The notes beneath the pieces are model-generated. The model searched no databases. It worked only from the letters and a program-made list of their open reading frames with translations, and had not been told where the DNA came from. This document shows positions 35,097-43,465 of a DNA stretch of 64,000 bases, piece by piece. The first letter of the stretch is position 1. Every line of letters begins with the position of its first letter. The position numbers and the translations under genes were made by a program. Source of the DNA: Agrobacterium leguminum (lineage in GTDB: Bacteria > Pseudomonadota > Alphaproteobacteria > Rhizobiales > Rhizobiaceae); contig NZ_JADQWB010000021.1 of the NCBI RefSeq assembly GCF_015704895.1, positions 1 to 64,000 on the forward strand, given 5' to 3'.

Positions 35097-36512
35097 ATGA
35101 GCCTGAAATTTGGAACGAGCGGCCTTCGCGGCCTCTCCGTCGATCTGAAAGGAAAAGCCTCGGCCGTTTATGCCACGGCATTTGCGAGGCACCTTCTCAC
35201 ATCGGGCCAGGCAAAGGCGGGCGATCCCATTCTCGTCGGCCGCGATTTCCGCGATTCGAGCCCGGATGTTTCCGCCACCTGCATCGCCGCGCTCAAAAAA
35301 GCCGGCCTGACCCCGTTCGATTGCGGCACGGTGCCGACACCGGCGCTGGCGCTTTACGGCCTGTCGCTCAAGGCCGGCGCGCTGATGATCACCGGCTCGC
35401 ATATCCCGGCCGACCGCAACGGCATCAAGTTCTACCGCCCGGACGGCGAAATCGACAAGCAGGACGAGACGGCGATTGCCGCTCTTGCCGCCGAAATCGA
35501 AGCGGAAGGCATCAGTGACGAGGCGGCGACCGCCGAGGACCATTCCGCCACCGCAGCCGAACTTTTCTACGAACGCAACATCGCGCTGCTGCCGGAAAAG
35601 GCGCTCTCCGGCCTCAAGATCGGCGTTTACCAGCACAGCACCGTGGCGCGCGATCTCTTTGTCGACGTGCTTGCCCATTACGGTGCGGATGTCGTTCCGC
35701 TCGGCCGCTCCGAAACCTTCATCCCTGTCGATACCGAAGCGGTCTCGCCGGAAACGCTGGCCCTTCTTAAAAAATGGTCGCCGGAGCACGGTCTCGACGC
35801 CATCGTTTCTGCCGATGGCGACGGCGACCGTCCCCTGCTGACCGATGAAAACGGCGTGCCGCTGCGCGGAGACCTCATCGGCCTGATCACCGCCAATTTC
35901 CTCGGCGCCGGCGTGGTCGTGACCCCCGTCACCTCCAATTCCGGCATCGAGGCGAGCGGTTCGTTCGACGTCGTCCGCACCAAAGTCGGCTCCCCTTTTG
36001 TGATCGCGGGCATGGCTGAAGCGCTCGCCGCCGGCAAGAACGGCGTCATGGGCTTCGAGGCCAATGGCGGCCTGCTGACGGCCTCCGCCTTCACACTTAA
36101 CGGCCGGGCGCTTTCGCCGCTGCCGACGCGTGACAGCTTCCTGCCGGTTCTCGCCGTGCTGCTTCTCTCGGCAGAACAGAAAAAGCCGCTGTCGCAGATC
36201 GCCGCCGCCTATAACCTGCCGGTCGCCGCCGCCGACCGCCTGGAAAATTTCGCACAGGAAAAGAGCGCCGCCCTGATGACGCATCTGCGCGCTTCGCGCA
36301 GCAATCTCGAGGCATTTCTCGCACCGGTCGGCACCGTGAAGGCGCTGAGCGACATCGACGGCCTGCGCGTGGCGCTTACCGATGGGAGCACCATCCATTT
36401 CCGCCCTTCCGGCAATGCTCCCGAAATGCGCTGCTACGTCGAAGCCGCCAATCAGGATGAGGCCGAAACGCTTCTGAACAAGGGACTCGATCTCATCCGT
36501 AATTTTGGGTGA
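35097..36512 (+). CDS. Phosphomannomutase/phosphoglucomutase
   Basis: 471-residue cytoplasmic enzyme of the alpha-D-phosphohexomutase family, converting hexose-6-phosphate to hexose-1-phosphate for nucleotide-sugar supply. The phosphoserine is in ITGSHIPADRNG (Ser101), the metal loop is DGDGDRP (residues 240-246) and the C-terminal phosphate-binding loop is RPSGNAPEMRCY. CGGAG before ATG 35097 fixes the start; an upstream frame from 34992 is excluded by that site. It is divergent from the chain-length gene and probably feeds the polysaccharide pathway. ManB versus PGM preference cannot be decided. Confidence 0.92.
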   Translation: MSLKFGTSGLRGLSVDLKGKASAVYATAFARHLLTSGQAKAGDPILVGRDFRDSSPDVSATCIAALKKAGLTPFDCGTVPTPALALYGLSLKAGALMITGSHIPADRNGIKFYRPDGEIDKQDETAIAALAAEIEAEGISDEAATAEDHSATAAELFYERNIALLPEKALSGLKIGVYQHSTVARDLFVDVLAHYGADVVPLGRSETFIPVDTEAVSPETLALLKKWSPEHGLDAIVSADGDGDRPLLTDENGVPLRGDLIGLITANFLGAGVVVTPVTSNSGIEASGSFDVVRTKVGSPFVIAGMAEALAAGKNGVMGFEANGGLLTASAFTLNGRALSPLPTRDSFLPVLAVLLLSAEQKKPLSQIAAAYNLPVAAADRLENFAQEKSAALMTHLRASRSNLEAFLAPVGTVKALSDIDGLRVALTDGSTIHFRPSGNAPEMRCYVEAANQDEAETLLNKGLDLIRNFG

Positions 36513-36522
36513 CGCTTTGCGC

Positions 36523-36544
36523 GATGCCGGGCTTGCCCGGCATC
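36523..36544 (+). terminator. Hairpin after the phosphohexomutase gene
   Basis: GATGCCGGGC-TT-GCCCGGCATC is a perfect ten-base inverted repeat beginning 11 bases past the stop. Only a short T-containing stretch follows, so termination strength is uncertain, but the position fits a transcript end. Confidence 0.55.
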
Positions 36545-36645
36545 TGTCCTCCTTGACTTGTCCCAAATGTCGCACCCCGCCCGTGCCCTGTTGCTCTTCC
36601 GGCTCCACGGAGCGATAAGGACCGGAGGGCCACGAGAGGCGGATT

Positions 36646-37047
36646 ATGAGCGGCGAGACCATTACCCTTTATGAAGCGATAGGTGGCGATGCGACCGTCA
36701 GGGCGCTGACCCGGCGTTTCTATGAATTGATGGACACCCTGCCCGAAGCGGCGCATTGCCGCGCCATCCATCCCGCCGATCTTTCCGGCAGCGAGGCGAA
36801 GTTTTACGATTATCTGACGGGATATCTTGGCGGACCGCCCGTTTATGTCGAGAAACACGGCCATCCGATGTTGCGGCGGCGCCACTTCGTCGCCCCCATC
36901 GGCCCCGCCGAGCGGGATGAATGGCTGCTCTGCTTCCGCCGCGCCATGGACGAGACCATCGAAAATCCGAAGCTGCGCGAGATCATCTGGACGCCGGTGG
37001 AGCGGCTGGCCTTTCACATGCAGAACCAGGAGGCGGACAGCCAATGA
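36646..37047 (+). CDS. Truncated hemoglobin
   Basis: 133-residue 2-over-2 globin. LYEAIGGDATVRALTRRFYEL is the family start, FYDYLTGYLGGPPVYVEKHGHPMLRRRH holds the proximal histidine region, and EWLLCFRRAMDETI is a late helix. Truncated globins bind oxygen or nitric oxide and can act in redox or nitrosative defence. The stop overlaps the ATG of the DUF423 gene (ATGA), so the two are translated together. A ribosome site GAGAGGCGG precedes the ATG. No binding site for an oxygen or NO regulator was seen immediately upstream. Confidence 0.93.
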   Translation: MSGETITLYEAIGGDATVRALTRRFYELMDTLPEAAHCRAIHPADLSGSEAKFYDYLTGYLGGPPVYVEKHGHPMLRRRHFVAPIGPAERDEWLLCFRRAMDETIENPKLREIIWTPVERLAFHMQNQEADSQ

Positions 37048-37439
37048 CCACGCAGAGCGCGACCATCGCAAGCCTGCCGCGCGAAAGATTGCGGGCCTTC
37101 ATTCTGTTGCTGGGCGGCCTGCTGGGTGCTGCGGGCGTCATGCTTGCTGCCGCCGCCACCCATACCGGCGAAACCTATATGCTCGGCAATGCCTCGGCCA
37201 TGGCGCTGGCGCATGCGCCGGTGCTGGTGGCGCTTCATATCGGCGCGGATCGTATCAGAACCGCCATTCCCGCGGGCCTGATCCTCGGCCTCGGCACCGC
37301 GGTCTTTGTCGGCGATCTCGTCACCCGGCATTTTTCCGGCCACAGCCTGTTTCCCTACGCCGCACCCACGGGCGGCCTCGGCATGATCGCCGGATGGCTG
37401 GTACTGTGCGCCGGGGCATTTCTGAAGCCGAAGGGCTAG
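37044..37439 (+). CDS. DUF423 family small membrane protein
   Basis: 131-residue protein with four hydrophobic segments, starting MTTQSATIASLPRERLRAFI. The pattern GGLLGAAGVMLAAAATHTG followed by NASAMALAHAPVLVAL and a late PTGGLGMIAGW is that of DUF423 proteins (YgdD-like), whose function is unknown. ATG at 37044 lies inside the globin stop, with AGGAGG nine bases upstream. It is paired with a truncated hemoglobin; nothing in the sequence shows how they relate. Confidence 0.85.
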   Translation: MTTQSATIASLPRERLRAFILLLGGLLGAAGVMLAAAATHTGETYMLGNASAMALAHAPVLVALHIGADRIRTAIPAGLILGLGTAVFVGDLVTRHFSGHSLFPYAAPTGGLGMIAGWLVLCAGAFLKPKG

Positions 37440-37440
37440 A

Positions 37441-37474
37441 GCGCGTCCGGTTTAAACCGAACCGTCGGACGTGC
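37441..37474. repeat. Nested inverted repeat, possible rhizobial intergenic motif
   Basis: CGTCCG (37444-37449) and CGGACG (37466-37471) flank the palindrome GGTTTAAACC (37449-37458). Similar GCGCGTCCGGTTTAAACC stretches are common after genes in agrobacteria from my recollection. It may serve as a 3' hairpin for the globin-DUF423 transcript. Confidence 0.4.
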
Positions 37475-37544
37475 CCTACCTCTCTGTTTTACGCATTTTC
37501 CGGACGTAAAACCGCGTCGCACTTTGACTGGAAATGCTTCAGCT

Positions 37545-37853
37545 TTAGCCCTTACGCCGCGTCCAGCGAAACGAGAGGATATTGCGGCCCTCTTCGGCCG
37601 CCGCGCCGATTTCGAAGGACGGCGTTTCACCGGGCTGGCGGGTGCGCAGATAGGGAAAGGTCACGACATTGCCGCCGCTTCTGGCAAGGCGGTTGCGCCT
37701 TTCGCGTTCACCGATGATTTCATAGATATCCGTCAGGGCCGGATCGGCAGCCTGCTCGGCCATCTTGTGCAGTTCCACACGGCAGGCTTCCGCCGCCGGC
37801 TCTTCACCCTTAAAATTATTGCGCTCGTCGCTCATCGCTGGAGGTCCGTTCAT
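37545..37853 (-). CDS. Small hypothetical protein coupled to the DUF2325 gene
   Basis: 102-residue soluble protein. It contains ACRVELHKMAEQAADPALTD, followed by IYEIIGERERRNRLARSGGN and a C-terminal ILSFRWTRRKG. No family was recognised and no signal peptide is present. ATG at 37853 or at 37835 overlaps the end of the DUF2325 gene by 20-38 bases, so translation is coupled to it. A link to DUF2325 function, possibly metal- or nucleotide-related, is inferred from this overlap only. Confidence 0.6.
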   Translation of the reverse strand: MNGPPAMSDERNNFKGEEPAAEACRVELHKMAEQAADPALTDIYEIIGERERRNRLARSGGNVVTFPYLRTRQPGETPSFEIGAAAEEGRNILSFRWTRRKG

Positions 37854-38241
37854 TCATCGTCTGCAGCGCCCGCTCCAGACTGGATTTGCTGCCGTTGCGC
37901 AGCGGAATGAACGTCTTGCCGAATTTCTTGCAACCGGACTTCACCCGCAGACACGCATCGTGGCTGATACAGTCGATCGGGCAGAAAACGCAGTCGACGG
38001 AGGGAAGCACGGTATCGATGCGCGAGACGGCCTCACGCAGGCCGCCATCGTGATGAATGAGCTCGGCGCCGAAATTGCTGGCGATCTGGCGAAGATGCGC
38101 AACCTGACAGTCACGGCCGCCGACATAAAGAAAGCTTTTCGGACCGGAAAGCTGCTGTTCGGCCACGTCCTTTTCGGTCTGTGGCGCGCCCTTGCCCTGC
38201 TTGCCGCCGCGTTCGGCCTTCTTCTTTTCCTTGCGTGCCAT
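37816..38241 (-). CDS. DUF2325 domain protein
   Basis: 141-residue protein starting MARKEKKKAERGGKQGKG, a basic disordered N-terminus. The domain then runs FLYVGGRDCQVAHLRQIAS, AELIHHDGGLREAVSRI and VDCVFCPIDCISHDACLRVK, ending in a phosphate-loop-like FIPLRNGSKSS. DUF2325 is a Rossmann-like domain with conserved GGR, HHDGG and DCISH motifs; its function is unknown. Three or four cysteines near the conserved histidine suggest metal binding. The gene is first in a two-gene unit. Confidence 0.78.
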   Translation of the reverse strand: MARKEKKKAERGGKQGKGAPQTEKDVAEQQLSGPKSFLYVGGRDCQVAHLRQIASNFGAELIHHDGGLREAVSRIDTVLPSVDCVFCPIDCISHDACLRVKSGCKKFGKTFIPLRNGSKSSLERALQTMNERTSSDERRAQ

Positions 38242-38393
38242 TCCCTCACCTGCCGGTTGATTTTTCAATGCCCCGGACGTTCGGGATGCCGGCACCATAA
38301 TAAAGATGAGTTTTGGAGTAAAGTATAAAGGTGATAATTTTCCTCATGTTTTGACATAAAGAATCGATCACATATTCGCGAGAACGGTTCCGT

Positions 38394-39035
38394 TCAGCCG
38401 TTTATCCGCAATCCGCCCATGAAAAGCTGCTCCAGATGCCGGGCCGCATCCTCAAAACGACCCTCGCCACCATTCTTCTCACCCAGCACCGCCCGCACCT
38501 GCACATCGAAATCCGCATAATGCTGGGTAGTCGACCAGATTGAGAAAATCAGGTGATAGGGATCGCATTTGGCCATTCGCCCCGCCTTCACCCAAGCGCG
38601 GATGACCTCGGCCTTTTCATCCACCAGTTGTTTCAGCGGCCCTTTCAGCTCATCTTCGATATGCGGCGCGCCCTGTAGGATCTCATTAGCGAATAGGCGG
38701 CTTTCACGCGGGAAATCGCGCGACATTTCCAGCTTGCGACGAATATAGGAGCGAATCTCGCTTTCAGGATTTCCCTCGGCATCGAAAGCGCGCAGCGGGT
38801 CGAGCCATGTGTCCAGCACCCGCTCGATCAGCGCGCGATGCATCGCCTCCTTGGTGCGGAAATAATAAAGCACGTTCGGTTTCGACATGCCGGCCGCCTC
38901 GGCAATCTGATCGATGGTGGAGCCGCGAAACCCGTTTGTGGAAAAAACACTGAGCGCGGCTTCAAGAATCGCTTCCTGCTTTTCTTCCTGAATACGGGTC
39001 CGCTTCTGTGTTTTCGCTGCGCGCGGTATGGCCAT
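38394..39035 (-). CDS. rutR: RutR, TetR-family regulator of pyrimidine catabolism
   Basis: 213-residue TetR-type repressor. The helix-turn-helix reads GFRGSTIDQIAEAAGMSKPNVLYYFRTKEAM, and the ligand domain contains SRDFPRESRLFANEILQGAPHIEDEL and HLIFSIWSTTQHYADF, closely matching E. coli RutR, which senses uracil and thymine. It is divergent from the pyrimidine-degradation operon with a 260-base spacer that contains a near-consensus RutR box at 39171-39186. Uracil would be expected to release it and switch the operon on. Recognition is based on several conserved stretches and on context. Confidence 0.88.
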   Translation of the reverse strand: MAIPRAAKTQKRTRIQEEKQEAILEAALSVFSTNGFRGSTIDQIAEAAGMSKPNVLYYFRTKEAMHRALIERVLDTWLDPLRAFDAEGNPESEIRSYIRRKLEMSRDFPRESRLFANEILQGAPHIEDELKGPLKQLVDEKAEVIRAWVKAGRMAKCDPYHLIFSIWSTTQHYADFDVQVRAVLGEKNGGEGRFEDAARHLEQLFMGGLRING

Positions 39036-39295
39036 TCTCAGCTCTCTGTTTCTTTTCCATGCAATTGCCGTTACAGTATGCTTAAAAAATAATCTACGCG
39101 TACAGTTTAGGCAAAATTACTGCGATTCGTCACGAAAATCCCTTGCTGACGCCACCGCGAATTTGCAATGTTTACCAGCCGGTCAATTTATCCCCCATCG
39201 CCATCACAAGGCAATGGCTGTTATCTTAACCGGCAAAAAAGGGAACGGCACAAGCTTTGCTTCGATAAAAACAAAACAGGTGAGGACGACACTTC
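39036..39295. promoter_or_regulatory. rutR/pyrimidine operon promoter region
   Basis: 260-base divergent spacer. AT-rich around 39080-39120 near the rutR start. The RutR-like operator is listed separately. A -10/-35 pair for the operon could not be placed with confidence. Confidence 0.45.
39171..39186. promoter_or_regulatory. RutR-box-like operator
   Basis: TTTACCAGCCGGTCAA matches the E. coli RutR consensus TTGACCA-NN-TGGTCAA at 12 of 14 fixed positions, keeping the two-base centre. It lies 110 bases before the first gene of the pyrimidine operon and about 135 bases before rutR, a position suited to control both genes. Confidence 0.6.
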
Positions 39296-40543
39296 ATGGC
39301 GGCGGGTAAGAACTTGACGGTCAATGGCGACCGTCTGTGGGACAGTCTGATGGATATGGCGAAGATTGGCCCCGGCATTGCCGGCGGCAATAATCGCCGC
39401 ACGCTGACGGATGAGGATGCGGAAGGCCGCCGCCTGTTCCAGCGCTGGTGTGAAGCGGCCGGGCTGACGATGGGCGTCGACCGCATGGGCACCATGTTCG
39501 CCACCCGCCCCGGCGAGGACCCGGACGCGCTTCCCGTTTATATCGGCAGCCATCTCGACACACAGCCGACCGGCGGCAAGTTCGATGGCGTGCTCGGCGT
39601 GCTGGCCGGGCTGGAGGTGGTGCGCAGCCTGAACGACCTCAACATCAAAACCAAACACCCGATCACGGTCACCAACTGGTCAAACGAGGAAGGCGCGCGC
39701 TTCGCGCCGGCCATGCTGGCCTCCGGCGTCTTCGCCGGCATTCACGATCTCGATTATGCCTACAGCCGTACCGATACCGACGGCAAGACCTATGGCGAAG
39801 AGCTGAAACGCATCGGCTGGCTGGGCGAGGAAGAGGTGGGCGCGCGCAAAATGCACGCCTATTTCGAATATCACATCGAACAGGGGCCGATCCTGGAAGC
39901 GGAAAGCAAACAGATCGGCGTCGTCACCCATTGCCAGGGCCTGTGGTGGCTGGAAGTGACGCTAACCGGCAAGGAAGCCCATACCGGCTCCACCCCGATG
40001 GCCATGCGCGTCAATGCCGGCTTAGCTGCCGCCCGCATTCTCGAAAAGGTGCAGGAAGTGGCCATGGCCCACCAGCCGGGCGCCGTCGCCGGCGTCGGCC
40101 AGATGATCTTAACGCCTAATTCCCGCAACGTGCTGCCTGGCAAGGTGGTCTTCACCATCGACCTCAGAACCCCCTCACAGGCGAAACTCGACAGCATGCG
40201 CGCCATCTTCGAACGCGAGGTGCCGCAGATCGCCGAAGAACTCGGCGTCGGCTGCTCGATCGAGGCCATCGGCCATTTCGATCCCGTCACCTTCGATCCG
40301 GTTCTAGTGGGCCGCGTGCGCTCTGCCGCCGAAAAACTCGGCTACAGCCACATGGACATCATCTCCGGCGCCGGCCACGATGCCTGCTGGACGGCACGGG
40401 TCGCCCCCTCCACCATGATCTTCTGCCCCTGCGTGGACGGGCTTTCCCACAATGAGGCCGAGGAGATTTCGCCGGAATGGGCTGCTGCCGGCTGCGACGT
40501 GCTGCTGCATGCGGTGCTGGAGACTGCGGAGATCGTGGAATGA
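39296..40543 (+). CDS. Zn-dependent N-carbamoyl amidohydrolase (beta-ureidopropionase type)
   Basis: 415-residue M20-family hydrolase. YIGSHLDTQPTGGKFDGVLG supplies metal histidine and aspartate, NWSNEEGARFAPAM the paired glutamates, and HIEQGPILE and GAGHDACW further ligands: the pattern of HyuC/AmaB/beta-ureidopropionase enzymes. In reductive pyrimidine breakdown it would split N-carbamoyl-beta-alanine to beta-alanine, carbon dioxide and ammonia. ATG at 39296 opens the operon. Its stop overlaps the dihydropyrimidinase start (ATGA). A role on allantoate or other carbamoyl amino acids cannot be excluded by sequence, but RutR control and the neighbours favour pyrimidines. Confidence 0.88.
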   Translation: MAAGKNLTVNGDRLWDSLMDMAKIGPGIAGGNNRRTLTDEDAEGRRLFQRWCEAAGLTMGVDRMGTMFATRPGEDPDALPVYIGSHLDTQPTGGKFDGVLGVLAGLEVVRSLNDLNIKTKHPITVTNWSNEEGARFAPAMLASGVFAGIHDLDYAYSRTDTDGKTYGEELKRIGWLGEEEVGARKMHAYFEYHIEQGPILEAESKQIGVVTHCQGLWWLEVTLTGKEAHTGSTPMAMRVNAGLAAARILEKVQEVAMAHQPGAVAGVGQMILTPNSRNVLPGKVVFTIDLRTPSQAKLDSMRAIFEREVPQIAEELGVGCSIEAIGHFDPVTFDPVLVGRVRSAAEKLGYSHMDIISGAGHDACWTARVAPSTMIFCPCVDGLSHNEAEEISPEWAAAGCDVLLHAVLETAEIVE

Positions 40544-41997
40544 CCGCCACCATCATCAAGAACGGCACCATCGTCACCGCCGACCTCACCTATAAGGCCG
40601 ATGTGAAGATCGAAGGCGGCAGGATCACCGAGATCGGGCCCGATCTGACGGGCGGCACGGTACTCGATGCCACCGGATGTTATGTCATGCCCGGCGGCAT
40701 CGATCCGCATGTGCATCTGGAAATGCCCTTCATGGGCACCTATTCCGCCGATGACTTCGAGAGCGGCACGCGCGCGGCGCTTGCCGGCGGCACCACCATG
40801 GTGGTGGATTTCTGCCTGCCGGAGCCCGGCCAGTCGCTTCTTGATGCCCTGCAGCGATGGGACAACAAAGCGACGCGCGCCAATTGCGATTATTCCTTCC
40901 ACATGGCCGTCACCTGGTGGGGCGAGCAGGTCTTCAACGAGATGAAGACGGTGGTTCGGGAAAAGGGCATCAACTCCTTCAAGCACTTCATGGCCTATAA
41001 GGGCGCGCTGATGGTGAATGACGACGAGATGTTCGCCTCCTTCTCGCGCTGCGCCGAGCTTGGCGCCATCCCCTTCGTGCATGCGGAAAACGGCGATATC
41101 GTCGCACAGATGCAGGAAAAACTGATGGCGGAAGGCAATGTCGGGCCGGAGGCGCATGCCTATTCCCGCCCGCCCTCGGTGGAAGGCGAGGCCACCAACC
41201 GCGCCATCATCATCGCCGATATGGCCGGCGCACCACTTTATGTCGTCCACACCTCCTGCGAACAGGCGCATGAGGCGATCCGCCGCGCCCGGCAAAACGG
41301 CATGCGGGTCTATGGCGAACCGCTGATCCAGCACCTGATCCTCGATGAAAGCGAATATGCCAATGCCGACTGGGATCACGCCGCCCGCCGGGTGATGTCG
41401 CCGCCCTTTCGCAACCGGCAGCATCAGGACAGCCTCTGGGCGGGCCTCGCCTCCGGTTCGCTGCAATGCGTGGCGACCGACCATTGCGCCTTCACCACCG
41501 AGCAGAAACGTTTCGGCCTTGGCGATTTCCGCAGGATTCCGAACGGCACCGGCGGGCTGGAAGATCGCATGCCGCTGCTCTGGACCCATGGCGTGGCGAC
41601 CGGCCGGCTGACGATGAACGAATTCGTCGCCGTCACCTCCACCAACATCGCCAAGATTCTCAACATCTATCCCAGAAAGGGCGCGATCCTCGTCGGCAGC
41701 GATGCCGATATCGTCGTCTGGGATCCGGCGCTGGAAAAGACCATCAGCGCGGCGAGCCAGCAATCGGCCATCGATTACAACGTGTTCGAAGGGCAGAAGG
41801 TCAAAGGCCTGCCGCGCTACACCCTGTCGCGCGGTCTCGTCAGCATCGAGGAGGCCACCATCGAAACGCAGCCGGGCCACGGCCAGTTCATCGCCCGCGA
41901 TCCTTATCCGGCCGTCAGCCGGGCGCTTTCCACCTGGAAGGAACTCGTCGCGCCGCGCAAGGTGGAGCGCAGCGGCATCCCGGCATCGGGTGTATGA
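40540..41997 (+). CDS. hydA: Dihydropyrimidinase (D-hydantoinase)
   Basis: 485-residue cyclic amidohydrolase that opens dihydrouracil and dihydrothymine rings. The zinc histidines lie in GGIDPHVHLEMPFMG (His57, His59); the carboxylated-lysine region is SFKHFMAYKGALMV (Lys148), with later metal ligands in VHAENGDIV and VHTSCEQAH. DADIVVWDP near the end is also typical. ATG at 40540 lies in the stop of the previous gene, and its own stop overlaps the Nudix start, so the three are coupled. The first pathway enzyme, dihydropyrimidine dehydrogenase, is not encoded in this window. Confidence 0.93.
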   Translation: MTATIIKNGTIVTADLTYKADVKIEGGRITEIGPDLTGGTVLDATGCYVMPGGIDPHVHLEMPFMGTYSADDFESGTRAALAGGTTMVVDFCLPEPGQSLLDALQRWDNKATRANCDYSFHMAVTWWGEQVFNEMKTVVREKGINSFKHFMAYKGALMVNDDEMFASFSRCAELGAIPFVHAENGDIVAQMQEKLMAEGNVGPEAHAYSRPPSVEGEATNRAIIIADMAGAPLYVVHTSCEQAHEAIRRARQNGMRVYGEPLIQHLILDESEYANADWDHAARRVMSPPFRNRQHQDSLWAGLASGSLQCVATDHCAFTTEQKRFGLGDFRRIPNGTGGLEDRMPLLWTHGVATGRLTMNEFVAVTSTNIAKILNIYPRKGAILVGSDADIVVWDPALEKTISAASQQSAIDYNVFEGQKVKGLPRYTLSRGLVSIEEATIETQPGHGQFIARDPYPAVSRALSTWKELVAPRKVERSGIPASGV

Positions 41998-42437
41998 CCG
42001 TGAGCGCCGGGCCGAAACGCGAAATCGTCATCGCCGCAGCCGTTCTCCTCAATGAGCGACGGCAGATGCTTGTCGTGCGCAAGCGCGGCACCACGCAATT
42101 CATGCAGCCGGGCGGCAAGATCGATCCGGGCGAAACGCCGGAACAGGCACTTCACCGCGAACTTGCCGAGGAAATCGGCCTGACACTTCCCGAAAATGCC
42201 GCCCGTTATGAAGGCGTCTTTCGCGAGGAGGCCGCCAATGAGACGGGGGCCGACGTTGTCGCCCATACATTCATCGCCAAACTTCAGACAGAGGTCGCCC
42301 CGCAGGCGGAAATAGAGGAAGTGCGCTGGCTCGATCTCGACCGCCACACCGGCATAACGATCGCAAGGCTTACGGAAACCCAAATGCTGCCGCTGGCGCG
42401 CGCGGCCCTGACGGAAAGCGAAACCAAGCCCAGATGA
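41994..42437 (+). CDS. Nudix hydrolase
   Basis: 147-residue cytoplasmic pyrophosphohydrolase. The Nudix box is complete: GGKIDPGETPEQALHRELAE then EIGL (GX5EX7REUXEEXGU) at about residues 38-61. The rest is a single Nudix domain ending in a WLDLD strand. ATG at 41994 is inside the stop of hydA and its stop overlaps the ABC ATPase start, so it belongs to the pyrimidine operon. It may clean up a damaged nucleotide or act on a nucleotide-linked by-product; substrate cannot be inferred from the box. Confidence 0.9.
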   Translation: MTVSAGPKREIVIAAAVLLNERRQMLVVRKRGTTQFMQPGGKIDPGETPEQALHRELAEEIGLTLPENAARYEGVFREEAANETGADVVAHTFIAKLQTEVAPQAEIEEVRWLDLDRHTGITIARLTETQMLPLARAALTESETKPR

Positions 42438-43228
42438 ACCAGGCCTCCCCCTATTCCGTCGTTTCAGCCAGAAATCTCGGCCTCACCTTTGAAACGGGCG
42501 ATGGCCCGGTGCACGCACTCTCCAATGTCGACCTGGAGGTCGGCAAGGGCGATTTCGTCTCCTTCATCGGCCCTTCCGGCTGCGGCAAGACCACCTTTCT
42601 GCGGGTCATCGCCGATCTGGAAAAGCACACATCCGGCGACATCACCGTCAACGGCACGACGCCGGAAAACGCCCGCCGGGACCGCTCTTACGGTTACGTT
42701 TTTCAGGCCGCCGCCCTTTATCCCTGGCGCAGCATCGAAAAGAACATTGCGCTACCGCTCGAAATCATGGGCTATACCAAGGCCGAGCAGCGCGAGCGCA
42801 TCGAGCGCACGCTCGATCTCGTCAACCTCAACGGTTTCGGCAAGAAATATCCATGGCAACTGTCCGGCGGCATGCAGCAGCGCGCCTCCATCGCCCGCGC
42901 ACTCGCCTTCGATGCCGACCTGCTGTTGATGGACGAGCCCTTCGGCGCGCTGGACGAGATCGTTCGCGATCACCTCAACGAACAGCTTCTGAAACTCTGG
43001 GATACGACCGGCAAGACCATCTGCTTCGTCACCCATTCCATTCCCGAAGCGGTCTATCTCTCGACCAAGATCGTCGTCATGTCGCCCCGGCCGGGCCGGG
43101 TGACGGATGTGATCACATCGACGCTGCCACGGGAAAGGCCGCTCGAGATTCGCGAGACACCGGAATTTCTGGCGATTGCGCATCGGGTGCGTGAGGGGTT
43201 GAAGGCGGGGCATAGCTATGAGGGGTGA
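42434..43228 (+). CDS. ABC transporter ATP-binding protein (SsuB/TauB/ThiZ type)
   Basis: 264-residue ATPase. Walker A GPSGCGKTTFL, Q-loop YVFQAAALYPW, signature LSGGMQQRASIARAL, Walker B LLLMDEPFGALDE and switch histidine CFVTHSIPEAVYL are all present, in the pattern of nitrate/sulfonate/taurine/HMP-type importers. ATG at 42434 overlaps the Nudix stop. The two permease genes follow only after a 237-base gap filled by a palindromic repeat, so part of the downstream expression may be uncoupled. Probable substrate: pyrimidines or a precursor, by context. Confidence 0.92.
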   Translation: MNQASPYSVVSARNLGLTFETGDGPVHALSNVDLEVGKGDFVSFIGPSGCGKTTFLRVIADLEKHTSGDITVNGTTPENARRDRSYGYVFQAAALYPWRSIEKNIALPLEIMGYTKAEQRERIERTLDLVNLNGFGKKYPWQLSGGMQQRASIARALAFDADLLLMDEPFGALDEIVRDHLNEQLLKLWDTTGKTICFVTHSIPEAVYLSTKIVVMSPRPGRVTDVITSTLPRERPLEIRETPEFLAIAHRVREGLKAGHSYEG

Positions 43229-43258
43229 GGCTGGAAAAGACGCCGTTGCGGCAAGCGT

Positions 43259-43416
43259 TACCCCCCTCTGCCCTGCCGGGCATCTCCCCCACAAGGGGGG
43301 AGATCGACCTGCGGCGAGGTATCGCCCATCTCGAGGCTTGAGGGCAAAACGGCGAGCGAGCCTCCTGCTGATCTCCCCCCTTGTGGGGGAGATGTCCGGC
43401 AGGACAGAGGGGGGTA
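43259..43416. repeat. Palindromic rhizobial-type intergenic repeat, family A
   Basis: A 158-base imperfect palindrome. The first 32 bases and the reverse complement of the last 32 differ at only two positions. Each arm contains an inner hairpin of CTCCCCC/GGGGGAG type. The composition and shape fit the RIME-like intergenic mosaic elements known from rhizobia. It lies inside the pyrimidine operon between the ATPase and permease genes, where its RNA would fold into a long stem. Confidence 0.8.
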
Positions 43417-43465
43417 AACCGCACCCTCGGAGCAAACGTAACCCCCACCCACCGAGGGCACCGCA

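Noticed and set aside
35040-36662. 540-codon minus-strand frame opposite the phosphohexomutase gene
   Set aside because: The plus strand holds all mutase motifs; the antisense product has no recognisable features and no ribosome site.
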